DNA of 12,274 nucleotides from an uncultured Ruminococcus sp. (GTDB lineage: Bacteria; Bacillota; Clostridia; Oscillospirales; Ruminococcaceae), in the NCBI GenBank assembly GCA_902464115.1, contig CABQIF010000064.1, forward strand, positions 1 to 12,274, given 5' to 3'. The position numbers and the translations under genes are program-made. This document shows positions 1 through 7,626 of the stretch, in pieces (positions within the stretch are counted from its first letter, which is position 1; every line of letters begins with the position of its first letter). The notes under the pieces are model-generated. The model was not told the DNA's origin, ran no database searches, and saw only the letters and a list, made by a program, of their open reading frames with translations.

Positions 1-752
1 TCGCCGTGAAAGTCAGAACCGCAGGTGCAGAACAAGCCATGCTGGGCGGCAACCGCTGCATACCATGCCATTTCTTCCGGAGAATGCGTGCTGTAATAGG
101 CTTCAATGCCCCACAAGCCAGCCTTGCAGAGCGTGGATAGCAGCTGCAAAAATTCCGGCTGCGAGAGGTTCAGCTTAGAGGGGTGAGCGAGAACGGCGAT
201 GCCGCCGGCTGCCTGAATCAGATGAATGCTTTCCACAGCGGTTGGTTTGGGACGCTCTACTTTCTCCAGAAATTCCGGTGTGCCCAGATAACGGTCAAAT
301 GCCTCTGCAACGCTGGACACATAGCCCTTTAAAAGCATGGTTTTTGCAACATGCGGTCTGCCTGTGGTGCAGCCGTTGTTCGCAGCAGCGACTTCCTCGA
401 TGGTAACAGGAACGCCTTTTTCCGCCAAAAATGCCAGCATCCGTTCCCGTCTGCCCTGCCGGAGCGTGCGGTTACGGGTGATATAGGCTTGCAGGTCTGC
501 GTTTTCGCCGTCAATGCCATAGCCCAAAATATGCAGCTGCGGATTTTCTTTTGCACTGATTTCAATGCCGGGGAAAATTTGCAGCTGTGGGAACGCTTTG
601 GCAGCCTGCTTGCCCCGTGCAATGCCGGAAACCGCATCGTGGTCGGTGATGGCTAAGGCACAGATCCCAGCGGCAGCAGCTTTCTGTACCAGTTCTTCCG
701 GTGTATATTGTCCGTCCGAGCAGGTGGTGTGGGTGTGGAGATCAATTCGCAT
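1..752 (-). CDS. PHP-domain metal-dependent phosphoesterase (TrpH/RNase AM-like), C-terminus cut by window edge
   Basis: This is a partial gene: 250 codons are present and the reading frame runs off base 1. The N-terminus reads MRIDLHTHTTCSDG, the first PHP metal motif (H6, H8, D13). It is followed by ITDHD (D37, H38, D39), the GIEIS glutamate (E64), H74 in LHILGYG, GRPH, LAHPS and, close to the edge, GSDFHG. All PHP metal-ligand motifs visible in this part are intact, so a tri-metal phosphoesterase active site is expected. Family members (YciV/TrpH type) hydrolyse nucleoside 3',5'-bisphosphates or trim RNA 5' ends in the cytoplasm. They are about 275-290 residues long, so only a short tail is missing. 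The ATG start at 750-752 has an AGAAAGGAG ribosome binding site at ideal distance. The gene lies 61 nt behind the DHHW gene with a terminator between them and no clear promoter of its own. The exact substrate is not decided by the sequence. Confidence 0.9.
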   Translation of the reverse strand, partial: MRIDLHTHTTCSDGQYTPEELVQKAAAAGICALAITDHDAVSGIARGKQAAKAFPQLQIFPGIEISAKENPQLHILGYGIDGENADLQAYITRNRTLRQGRRERMLAFLAEKGVPVTIEEVAAANNGCTTGRPHVAKTMLLKGYVSSVAEAFDRYLGTPEFLEKVERPKPTAVESIHLIQAAGGIAVLAHPSKLNLSQPEFLQLLSTLCKAGLWGIEAYYSTHSPEEMAWYAAVAAQHGLFCTCGSDFHG

Positions 753-772
753 CGTGGAAACTCCTTTCTGAT

Positions 773-808
773 AAAAAAAGAAAAAAGGACAGAATATCGC
801 CCTTTTTT
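773..808 (-). terminator. Rho-independent terminator closing the long minus-strand gene cluster
   Basis: On the minus strand AAAAAAGGGC (808-799) pairs with GTCCTTTTTT (790-781), 10 bp with one G-T wobble, around an 8-nt loop (798-791). The 3' arm continues into a T-tract broken by a single C (786-773). It begins 6 nt past the stop codon of the DHHW gene and ends shortly before the ribosome binding site of the PHP gene. Read-through into PHP is possible. Confidence 0.8.
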
Positions 809-813
809 CATGG

Positions 814-1851
814 TTATGTGGTCAATAGATTTGCAAACGCTTCGGTTTCTGTGTAGGTGTCTGTGTGGCAGAGAAACAGCACTTGCTGATAGTCTGCGGC
901 AGCTGGAAGCGTTGTGCTGTGGTGCAGGTCAACCAGATAGATGGTTTCATAGTGCTGTGCCAAAAAGGGGATCATACAGTCTGCCCACTCATCCTTGATG
1001 ACCAACAATTTCTTCCCGTTCTGGACGTTGGTGGTTACAACTTGCAGCGGAGCAGGCTCACCCAGATAAAATTGATAAGGGTTCTCGGTCTGCAACGCAT
1101 CGGTATCATAGAGTGAATCGAGTTCTTTTTTCGAGCCGTCCTGTAGTGTAGTTGTAACCGTGCAGGTGAGCGGATTGCTGTTATTTTCATAGACATCAAT
1201 CAGATCCGGCATGACAGCATCCGCCTGTGTTGCCTGATATAACGCCCCTCTTGCATCGCTTTTCACGTGGGAAACGGTGTAGTGGTCGTATGAAATCGGC
1301 ACAAAGCCCAGCTTTTGAATGACACTGCGGTAAACGCTATATGCTCCGTAGCTTGTCCAGTAGGGAAATGTGCGGTAATAGATATAGTCATTGGACTCTG
1401 CTTCCAGAATATAATAGGCATCTGTTTTTCGGATATGCAGGTCAATGGCGTTGTAGAACTGCTTGATGGCAGGTTTTTGCTCCACATAGGGCATACCATC
1501 CGGAAAGGCATCGCTGTAAAAAGAAGCAGCGTCTGGAATGGCAGTCACGCAGATGGGGAGTTCTGTTTCCTGATAAAATTGATTGATGATGTCGGCGGTG
1601 TTGGAGAGTGCCGTTTCAGAGAGTGGCTTTGGCAGGGCATACAATGCCGTTTCCCCAATGTAAACGCCGTTTCGCTGGCGGTTGCCCAGCTGCATTTGCA
1701 GGGCAGTATACCATTTCTGGATAAATGTGGGCTGCGAGCTGGTTTTCAGGGAGGCAGTCAAGGGATGTTCGAGCATATTTTTTCCGCAAAGCAGCATCAT
1801 GCCGACAAAACAGGGCAGCAGCAGCCAAAAAGACAGTCGATTTTTCTTCAT
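814..1851 (-). CDS. DHHW-family (AlgX/AlgJ-like) membrane-anchored protein with degenerate catalytic motifs
   Basis: The product has 345 residues. The ATG at 1849-1851 is chosen because AAAGGAGG lies at the right distance upstream; an in-frame start 27 codons earlier would place that site inside the gene and has no better one. Residues 6-23 form a single hydrophobic segment, so the protein is probably anchored outside the membrane. Family landmarks I recognise are GVYIGETALY (62-71), IPDAASFYSDAFPDG (105-119), YIYYRT..YWTSYGAY (156-171), DSLYDTD (245-251), PYQFYLGEPAPL, and KKLLVIKDEWAD followed by PFLAQHYETIYLVDL. Normal members read TDHHW where this one has T161-F-P-Y-W165, and KDSY where this one has K286-D-E-W289. 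The Asp, His and Ser expected for SGNH-like chemistry are therefore all replaced. The gene sits 34 nt behind the MBOAT gene; such pairs acylate surface polysaccharides. With these replacements I expect a non-catalytic or altered role. Confidence 0.82.
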   Translation of the reverse strand: MKKNRLSFWLLLPCFVGMMLLCGKNMLEHPLTASLKTSSQPTFIQKWYTALQMQLGNRQRNGVYIGETALYALPKPLSETALSNTADIINQFYQETELPICVTAIPDAASFYSDAFPDGMPYVEQKPAIKQFYNAIDLHIRKTDAYYILEAESNDYIYYRTFPYWTSYGAYSVYRSVIQKLGFVPISYDHYTVSHVKSDARGALYQATQADAVMPDLIDVYENNSNPLTCTVTTTLQDGSKKELDSLYDTDALQTENPYQFYLGEPAPLQVVTTNVQNGKKLLVIKDEWADCMIPFLAQHYETIYLVDLHHSTTLPAAADYQQVLFLCHTDTYTETEAFANLLTT

Positions 1852-1885
1852 GAGCACGCCTCCTTTCAAACGATTCAAGAAACAA

Positions 1886-3238
1886 TTACCAACGGAAGAA
1901 CAGTGGCGGGACAGCATCGCTTGCCATTGCAAGCACGCTCAGCCCCAGAAAGAGCACATCACTCAGCGGAACAATAATCGTTGGAATCCAAGCGGTCAGC
2001 GTTCGTTTTTTCAACCACTTTTGAATAGAACGATGCCAGCCACTTGTACAGAATCCGGCGATCAGCAGCAACAACAAGCTGCTTTGCAGGAAATACAGAT
2101 CCTGATAGCTGACAGCATCCTTGCTCAGTCCGAGCAGATTGCCCCATGTTTGAACGGCTTCTGTCAGGGTGTCCGAGCAGAACAGACTCCATGCAAACAC
2201 GCTGCAAACAATGGATAAGAGCCAATGAATTACCGTTGGAAATTTCCACTTTTTCTGGACATCCTCGAACCATGCTACGACCACACCAATCAACAGACCA
2301 CCAAGGAATCCAGTCAGCGTTCCCCGACAGAACCAGCCTAAAATACTATAAACAAACAGTATTTGCATCCATAGAGCATTTTCTGTTTGTTTTGTTGGAG
2401 AAAATGCACGGGAAAACCAACGCAGAACCGTTCGATTCCAGTTCTGGAGAAAGACAGAAAGTTGCTTGTTCCAGAGTGGAAGACGACTGTTCTTTGGCAG
2501 GGTGTAGCCATAGCAGGCAGCAATGCCCCTTGCCATGTCCGTATATCCGGTGATTTGAAAATAGACATACAGGAAGAAGAGCAGCTGATACAGCCACGAG
2601 AAAAAGAGCGTGTTATGTTCTTTGCTGGCAGCCTGCATTTGCTGAATCATCAAGTAAAACTGTCCGCTGAGCAGCACGGCTTTTGCCAACCCGCAGATTA
2701 GTTGATGCAAGCCGTTTCCAATTTGTTCCACCTGACAGCGGCGGTCTGGCTGGATGCGGTGAAACGTGGAAACGGAGAAATAAGGCCCAAATAAAAGTTT
2801 GGGATAGAAACAGAAATAAAAGGCAAAGGAACTGCGATGCCGTTCCGGCAAAATCGCACGCCGAAAAATCAGATGCACATAGGAAATGCTTTGCAGTGCC
2901 AGAATCGAGATGCCGACTGGATAGAGTGCCATCCCAAACAAATGTCCTTCATGCGGCGGTCGGAGAACGAACAGAGCAACGATATAGATGGCATCGTGAA
3001 ACAGCAACAGCAGCCGAGCCGGAAGGGTTCGGGGTGAGAGATGGGCAAGCAGCCGGCTGAACAGACCCGTCAGGAAAATCAACCCGAAGAAGAGCAGGCT
3101 ACATTCTGCCTGCCAGAGCACCAGAAATAGAATGCTTGTTCCGAACAGAACAGGCTGCTGCCAACGCTGCGGAACACAGTGATAAACCAGTAACGAGAGG
3201 GGAAACAGGATAAATAAAAACAGGAAATTCAGAAACAA
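1886..3238 (-). CDS. MBOAT-family polytopic membrane protein with both conserved histidines replaced
   Basis: The product has 450 residues from a TTG start at 3236-3238. AAGGAGG sits 7 nt upstream of this TTG; another in-frame TTG six codons earlier would overlap that site. The protein is strongly hydrophobic with roughly ten membrane segments. MBOAT landmarks are FLFLFILFPLSLLVY near the N-terminus, YPVGISILALQSISYV (about 106-121), FYPKLLFGPYFS (about 144-155) and GYTDMARG (231-238). In active members the next signature is close to FWRRWHISL..WFRDY; here it is FLQNWNRTVLRWFSRAF, with Asn268 where His is expected. The later GLWHG-type signature reads GWFCRG, with Arg305 where the near-invariant catalytic His is expected. 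Family members transfer acyl groups across the membrane, usually with a DHHW/AlgX partner such as the gene downstream. The protein could be a scaffold or transporter-like remnant. Fold assignment is fairly sure; activity is doubtful. Confidence 0.8.
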   Translation of the reverse strand: MFLNFLFLFILFPLSLLVYHCVPQRWQQPVLFGTSILFLVLWQAECSLLFFGLIFLTGLFSRLLAHLSPRTLPARLLLLFHDAIYIVALFVLRPPHEGHLFGMALYPVGISILALQSISYVHLIFRRAILPERHRSSFAFYFCFYPKLLFGPYFSVSTFHRIQPDRRCQVEQIGNGLHQLICGLAKAVLLSGQFYLMIQQMQAASKEHNTLFFSWLYQLLFFLYVYFQITGYTDMARGIAACYGYTLPKNSRLPLWNKQLSVFLQNWNRTVLRWFSRAFSPTKQTENALWMQILFVYSILGWFCRGTLTGFLGGLLIGVVVAWFEDVQKKWKFPTVIHWLLSIVCSVFAWSLFCSDTLTEAVQTWGNLLGLSKDAVSYQDLYFLQSSLLLLLIAGFCTSGWHRSIQKWLKKRTLTAWIPTIIVPLSDVLFLGLSVLAMASDAVPPLFFRW

Positions 3239-3272
3239 TTCTGCACCTCCTTCCAATATAGATGGAAAATGC

Positions 3273-3863
3273 TTATGCCAGCTGTTCCATCATCTGAAAA
3301 AATGCTTCTTTAGTGTACATGGTGTTGAGGACTTCCAGCAGGGATGTGGTAGACATCCGAGCCGGCAGAGCCAATTGTTTCTGCAAGGCTCTGCGGCGGT
3401 CGCTGCTGTCTGCCTGTCCGTTTAGTCCGACCGTGTACAGGTCATAGGCAGTAATCTGTTCTTCTGGAGCTTTTGGAGCAGCTTCTTCTGTCAGAACTCC
3501 AGCCCGTTCGAGGGCTGCCAGCAGCAATTCTTTCCGGATGCCCTCCACGCCGAGTTTGCCCTCTGCGGAGGGTTTTTCTTTGCGGTGTTCTTTTCCATAG
3601 ACATCCGGCGTGTAGACCTGATAGACCGTGCCCTGTTGAATTGCCCCCTTGAGGTAGTTCCGAATCTGAAACCCTGCCCGGTCAGCATCGGTCATGAGGA
3701 TCACGCCCGTGGTGCGGGCATAGTAGCGAATCAAGTCCAGCTGTTCCGGATTCTTATAGATTTGAAAGCCATTGGTCACCAAGATGACGGCATCCACAAT
3801 GGAAGAGAGTTTGATTTTGTCATATTTGCCCTCCACCACAATGGCTTGTTTGATATGAATCAT
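3273..3863 (-). CDS. TOPRIM/DUF4093 protein, RNase M5-like
   Basis: The product has 196 residues. An N-terminal TOPRIM domain carries the glutamate motif IVVEGKYDKIKL (E11) and the acidic DxD motif TDADRAG (D59, D61), so its metal-binding residues are intact. A middle segment GKLGVEG (102-108) and a helical tail match the DUF4093 layout common in clostridia. TOPRIM proteins of this type resemble RNase M5 (RnmV), which matures 5S rRNA, and length is close to RnmV (about 186). However, canonical M5 has a PD-Y-AG pattern after the first Asp where this has DADRAG, so orthology is not certain and I leave the symbol empty. The ATG at 3861-3863 overlaps the holA stop by 4 nt (ATGA) and has AGGAGG upstream, implying translational coupling with holA. 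Likely cytoplasmic. Confidence 0.82.
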   Translation of the reverse strand: MIHIKQAIVVEGKYDKIKLSSIVDAVILVTNGFQIYKNPEQLDLIRYYARTTGVILMTDADRAGFQIRNYLKGAIQQGTVYQVYTPDVYGKEHRKEKPSAEGKLGVEGIRKELLLAALERAGVLTEEAAPKAPEEQITAYDLYTVGLNGQADSSDRRRALQKQLALPARMSTTSLLEVLNTMYTKEAFFQMMEQLA

Positions 3864-4918
3864 AGGGAATCCTCCTGTTTTTCCGGCATGGTCAACATCT
3901 TGACAATTGCCGTTTCGATGGCAGTTCGTTCCGGAATGGCAGTGCTGTTGCAGGTCTGTTCCAAGTCCCTTAGAATTGCAAGACATGCCCGAATGCGAGC
4001 GATGGGAATCCGGCTGCAATCCCGATAGGCGTTCCGCACCTGAAAGTCAAAGCGGTAGCCGAAATCCTGCTTCATGTCTGCCTGTGGGATGTGATTGCGA
4101 ACGGCAGCGGCTGCCCGATACAAATCTAAAAAAGCAGAGTTGAGAGCCGCCAGCAGCACCGGACGTTCCACCCGCATGGTGAACAGTTGCTCGAGTGCCT
4201 GCATGGCAGCGGTTGCACGCTGCTGGACGACTGCTCCGGCGAGGGAGAAAGTTGTGGCGGAAACAGTCGGTAATACGAGGTCTTGAATCATCTCTCTGGT
4301 AATCGTTCCGCCGTCTGCACAGGCACAGAGTTTCTCCAGTTCGGAACGCAGCAAGAGTGTGTCTCCGTTGCAGCGGCTGACGATTTCTTCCGCATCGGAT
4401 TCGGCGAGGGTGCAGCCGGCTTGTTTTGCCTGACTGCAAAGCTGCCGTACAAGTTCAGAAAGACTGGCAGGAACTGCTTCACAGACTGTTCCATGCTTGG
4501 CGATCCAGTCAATCAGCTTTTTATTTTTTCCGGAAACGCTGCGTCTGCCGTCTTTGACATCAAATCCAGTAATTTGAAAGATGAGAACGGTCACGCCGGA
4601 GATGGTTTTCAACAATTCCATCAGCTGTTGAAAACCAGGTTCTCGCAGGCTCTCTGCATTCAAATCATGGATGAGAATGCAGTTATACGGGGCGAACAGC
4701 GAGAACATCTGTGCAGCGTCTTCGAGTTCCCGTAAATCGAGTTTTTTGCCGTCTAATTTTGTCAGAGCGGATTCCGGCTGTTGGTTGGTTGCGACTTGAA
4801 CCAGCTGGTCAGTCAGTTCTGCAACTTGTACCAAATCCGCACCATATAGGTAATAGAAATTTTGCAGCGGTTCTTTTCGCAGAGCCGTGCGGAACGCTTT
4901 TGCGGTCTGAACTGCCAT
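3860..4918 (-). CDS. holA: DNA polymerase III subunit delta
   Basis: The product has 352 residues, normal for the delta subunit (about 340). Delta is the clamp-loader subunit that opens the beta sliding clamp during chromosome replication. The N-terminal region has the family pattern FYYLYGADLVQVAELTDQL (about 21-39), then LFAPYNCILIHDL, then the VTVLIFQITGFD beta strand, a lid-like region ending DWIAKHGTVCEAVPAS, and a C-terminal helical domain with LRSELEKLCACA and a long tail of helices. As usual for delta, I see no Walker A motif. The ATG at 4916-4918 follows AAAGGAGGG at good spacing. It lies 15 nt behind comEC, a common comEC-holA order in Firmicutes, and overlaps the DUF4093 gene. The rpsT gene that often neighbours holA is not in this window. 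Confidence 0.9.
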   Translation of the reverse strand: MAVQTAKAFRTALRKEPLQNFYYLYGADLVQVAELTDQLVQVATNQQPESALTKLDGKKLDLRELEDAAQMFSLFAPYNCILIHDLNAESLREPGFQQLMELLKTISGVTVLIFQITGFDVKDGRRSVSGKNKKLIDWIAKHGTVCEAVPASLSELVRQLCSQAKQAGCTLAESDAEEIVSRCNGDTLLLRSELEKLCACADGGTITREMIQDLVLPTVSATTFSLAGAVVQQRATAAMQALEQLFTMRVERPVLLAALNSAFLDLYRAAAAVRNHIPQADMKQDFGYRFDFQVRNAYRDCSRIPIARIRACLAILRDLEQTCNSTAIPERTAIETAIVKMLTMPEKQEDSL

Positions 4919-4933
4919 GGCATTCCCTCCTTT

Positions 4934-7039
4934 TTATAAAGCTTTTGCCCGAATTTGCCCCTGTGGCGAAAGGGCAACTTGTATCTCATCGCTTTGTAAT
5001 AGTGCAGCCAATTCTGTGCCCCGTTGCTCGGTCAACATCCACTCCTGATGCACAGATAACAGGGTAAAATCTGCCTGTTGAGCTTCCCGAATGGCGGTAT
5101 CATATGCTTTAAGCGAAACCGTAATGGTTCGTCCGGCACAAGTTACTTGCAAGGCGGAGGAATCCCACACGATTTCATAGGCGTTTCGGGTGTTTGCAGA
5201 CACCGTGAACCGTTCCGCCTGCTGGGGATACTGTCCGCAAACGGTATCCTCTGCCCGACAAAAGCTGCCTGTTGGAATCAGAACTGCTGAACAGGAAACA
5301 GAAGAAAGCGTTGTATCATAAGCGGCTTCCATCTGCGGTACATTCTGGAGCAGGAACAGCGTTTCTATGTGCGAAATGTCATGCTTTTGCAGGTAGGTCT
5401 GGACATACTGCGGATTTTTTGCATGTCCGGTGAGGTCGAACACATCCACCATGTTCCCATACTGGACAATCACAACCGCCTCGGCACGCCTGCCAAGCAC
5501 AGAGAGAAACAGCGTGTTTCGCTGAAGTCCAAGCATGCCAACTTGTACCACAGTCAGAAGTGCAAGCTGTCCGCAGAGCAGACCGCACAACAGCTTTTTC
5601 CGTGGCAGATAGCACCAAATCAAAAAGACGATCAGCGACAGCCCCAGCAGCATCATCGGGAATGTGTTTCCCGAATTGGAGAACCGCAGCGGCAAAAATT
5701 TCTCCAGCCAGAGTACTGCTTTCGTCACCCATTCACAACAGACCATTGCCATTCCGGCGAAAAAGGTTGCCAGTACACCGCCCGTGAGAACGGTCAGAAC
5801 CGTGCAGATTAAAATCAGCGAGCAGAACGGCATGAGAAAGACATTGGTCAGCGGAGAAAGCAGGGAGGTTTCTGAGAAAAACAAGCTGCTGATAGGCAGC
5901 GTGCAGCAGAAAACCAGTGCCATCGAGAGAATTTGTTTCCCCAGCCGTCCGAAGATGGTTTTTGGATGCAGGGAACGGGTGAGATAGGGAGCGAACACGC
6001 CCACGCCAAACGTACCGCTGACCGAGAGCAGAAACGAAACATCCCGAATCAGATAGGGCTGCGGAAGAGCCAGTACCAGAAATGCAATGGCAAGGGCGTT
6101 GCCCGTGCTGGATTTGCGGTAGAAAATCGTTCCGCTATGAGCCAGCAAGACCATCAGCCCTGCACGCAAAATGGAAATGGGAGATTCCGTCAGCAGCGTA
6201 AACAATCCAATCAATCCGCCTGTGAGCAGCAGCCGTAGAAAGCGAGTCAGCCGGTATCTGCCAATATACACCAGCGGCATTAAAAGAACGACCATGTGAA
6301 ATCCGGAGACAGAAAGCACGTGCCCGATGCCACTTCTTAAAAATGCCTGTTTGATTTGGTCGTTGAGGAGCTGCTTTTGCCCGAACAGCATTGCAATCAT
6401 GATGCTGCCATCGGTCGTTCCGGCGAAGTGGAGAATCTTTTTCTGAAGCTGTTCCCGCAGCTGTTCCGTGAAGCGGTGCAGTGGGTAACCTGCCGTTGGC
6501 GTATGCGTCACCGCCACATCGGAACTTGCCTGCAGAAAAATCGACTTTGCCTTGTAATATGCTGTTCCATCAAATAAATAGTTGGAACTGGGAAGTTTCA
6601 TTGCACCGGATAGGGTTAGGATGTCCCCATAGTTGCAGCCATAGTCATTTGTATAACAGAGAATGGTAGCCGATGTACCATCTGGAAACGTGCCCTTTAC
6701 CTGATAGCTTGCTTTATCGCTGTTGAAAATAGTCTGATGTGTGACGGTTCCGGTGAAGGTGGTTTCCTGTCCGGCGTAGGAGATTACAGGGTCATAGACC
6801 AGTTTCGTATAGCCATAATACCAGCCGCCGCTGATGGTAAATGCTGCGAGCAACACGATAACTGCACAACGGGAGAGCCGATGCTTTCCATATAGCAGCC
6901 AGAGAAATCCGCCCACGAACAGCAAGCCGCACCAGAAAAACCGCAATGGAAAAGAAGAAGCAAAAAATAGTCCTGCTGCGGCTGCAACACTCAGGTATCC
7001 CATTTTTTGCTTCATTTTCTTTTTATTGGTCGAAATCAT
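4934..7039 (-). CDS. comEC: ComEC/Rec2-family DNA-uptake channel with degenerate metallo-beta-lactamase domain
   Basis: The product has 701 residues, slightly shorter than the usual 730-800. Its order is: N-terminal hydrophobic helices (about 15-80); a soluble OB-like segment (about 90-175, with TFTGTV and GDILTLSG); the Competence membrane domain with the signature SGIGHVLSVSGFHMV (236-250), ESPISILRAGLMVLL (285-299) and IRDVSFLLSVSGTFGVG; further helices to about 505; and a soluble C-terminal domain (about 510-701). The competence domain passes single-stranded DNA across the cytoplasmic membrane. In the C-terminal domain, where active members carry SHxHxDH after a hydrophobic strand, this protein reads IETLFLLQNVPQMEAAY (558-574) with no metal ligands. 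The ATG at 7037-7039 overlaps the upstream stop codon (ATGA); its own ribosome site (GAGGTGG) is very close, so translational coupling is likely. A second ATG at codon 9 lacks a visible site. Confidence 0.88.
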   Translation of the reverse strand: MISTNKKKMKQKMGYLSVAAAAGLFFASSFPLRFFWCGLLFVGGFLWLLYGKHRLSRCAVIVLLAAFTISGGWYYGYTKLVYDPVISYAGQETTFTGTVTHQTIFNSDKASYQVKGTFPDGTSATILCYTNDYGCNYGDILTLSGAMKLPSSNYLFDGTAYYKAKSIFLQASSDVAVTHTPTAGYPLHRFTEQLREQLQKKILHFAGTTDGSIMIAMLFGQKQLLNDQIKQAFLRSGIGHVLSVSGFHMVVLLMPLVYIGRYRLTRFLRLLLTGGLIGLFTLLTESPISILRAGLMVLLAHSGTIFYRKSSTGNALAIAFLVLALPQPYLIRDVSFLLSVSGTFGVGVFAPYLTRSLHPKTIFGRLGKQILSMALVFCCTLPISSLFFSETSLLSPLTNVFLMPFCSLILICTVLTVLTGGVLATFFAGMAMVCCEWVTKAVLWLEKFLPLRFSNSGNTFPMMLLGLSLIVFLIWCYLPRKKLLCGLLCGQLALLTVVQVGMLGLQRNTLFLSVLGRRAEAVVIVQYGNMVDVFDLTGHAKNPQYVQTYLQKHDISHIETLFLLQNVPQMEAAYDTTLSSVSCSAVLIPTGSFCRAEDTVCGQYPQQAERFTVSANTRNAYEIVWDSSALQVTCAGRTITVSLKAYDTAIREAQQADFTLLSVHQEWMLTEQRGTELAALLQSDEIQVALSPQGQIRAKAL

Positions 7040-7584
7040 TCCACCTCGAAGAGGGGCAGCGGTGCTAATGCAATGATGTCTGGGCGGTCGATGGCATCGC
7101 CTTCCGCTAAGACAGTTGCTTTTCCGGCAACAATGCCGCCAGCTTCACGGGTGAGGGCTTCGAGGGCGGCGATGGATTCTCCAGTGCTGATGACATCATC
7201 CACCAGGAGAATGCGTTTGCCCTGAAACCATGCTGCCTTTTCGCCGTCTAAATACAAGGTCTGCGGAGCAGCCGTTGTAATGGAGTGGACAGAAACGGAA
7301 ATGCAGTCGGTCATATAACCCTTGATGGATTTTCTGGCAACGACATACGGCTTTCCAGTCTGTCGGGAGAGTTCATAGGCAAGCGGAATGCCTTTGGATT
7401 CTGCGGTCATGATGTAATCATAGTTGCAGTCTGCACATTTTTCCGCCAGTTCTTTGGCACAAGCCACAGTCAATTCCACGTCGGAAAAGAGAATAAATGC
7501 AGCGATTTCCAACTTGTCGGAAATGCGGCAGCGTTTCAGCTTGCGGGTCAGTCCGGCAACTTGTAAGGTGTAATATTCTGCCAT
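7036..7584 (-). CDS. Adenine phosphoribosyltransferase-like (type I PRTase) protein
   Basis: The product has 182 residues. The PRPP-binding motif RILLVDDVISTGES (124-137) is complete, and YDYIMTAESKGIPLAYELSRQ (55-75) and VVARKS (81-86) match the adenine-type phosphoribosyltransferase fold. Such enzymes join a purine base to PRPP to make the nucleotide (purine salvage, cytoplasm). Clostridial copies with this N-terminus (MAEYYTLQVAGL) are usually annotated as apt or simply PRTase-family, and some relatives act as purine-sensing regulators rather than enzymes, so I give no symbol. The ATG at 7582-7584 has AAAGGAG about 12 nt upstream. The stop codon overlaps the comEC start by 4 nt, placing both in the same transcript. 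No helix-turn-helix domain precedes the PRTase domain, which argues against a PurR-type repressor. Confidence 0.82.
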   Translation of the reverse strand: MAEYYTLQVAGLTRKLKRCRISDKLEIAAFILFSDVELTVACAKELAEKCADCNYDYIMTAESKGIPLAYELSRQTGKPYVVARKSIKGYMTDCISVSVHSITTAAPQTLYLDGEKAAWFQGKRILLVDDVISTGESIAALEALTREAGGIVAGKATVLAEGDAIDRPDIIALAPLPLFEVE

Positions 7585-7626
7585 GGGTCGAAAGACTCCT
7601 TTCTAATTCAAAGACCATCGAGTTTT

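Noticed and set aside
1852..1932. Upstream extension of the DHHW gene (27 more codons)
   Set aside because: The extension overlaps the end of the MBOAT gene and would place the strong AGGAGG site inside the coding region; the ATG at 1849-1851 is better.
1315..1977. Long open frame on the plus strand (220 codons) across the DHHW gene
   Set aside because: It is antisense to a clear gene, has no ribosome site, and its translation has no recognisable family pattern; it mirrors the codon bias of the minus-strand gene.
3864..4019. Upstream extension of the DUF4093 gene into holA
   Set aside because: The extra 52 residues are out-of-frame holA sequence with low complexity; an AGGAGG site supports the ATG at 3861-3863.
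7036..7584. PurR-type regulator rather than phosphoribosyltransferase
   Set aside because: PurR has an N-terminal winged-helix domain of about 70 residues before the PRTase fold; none is present here.
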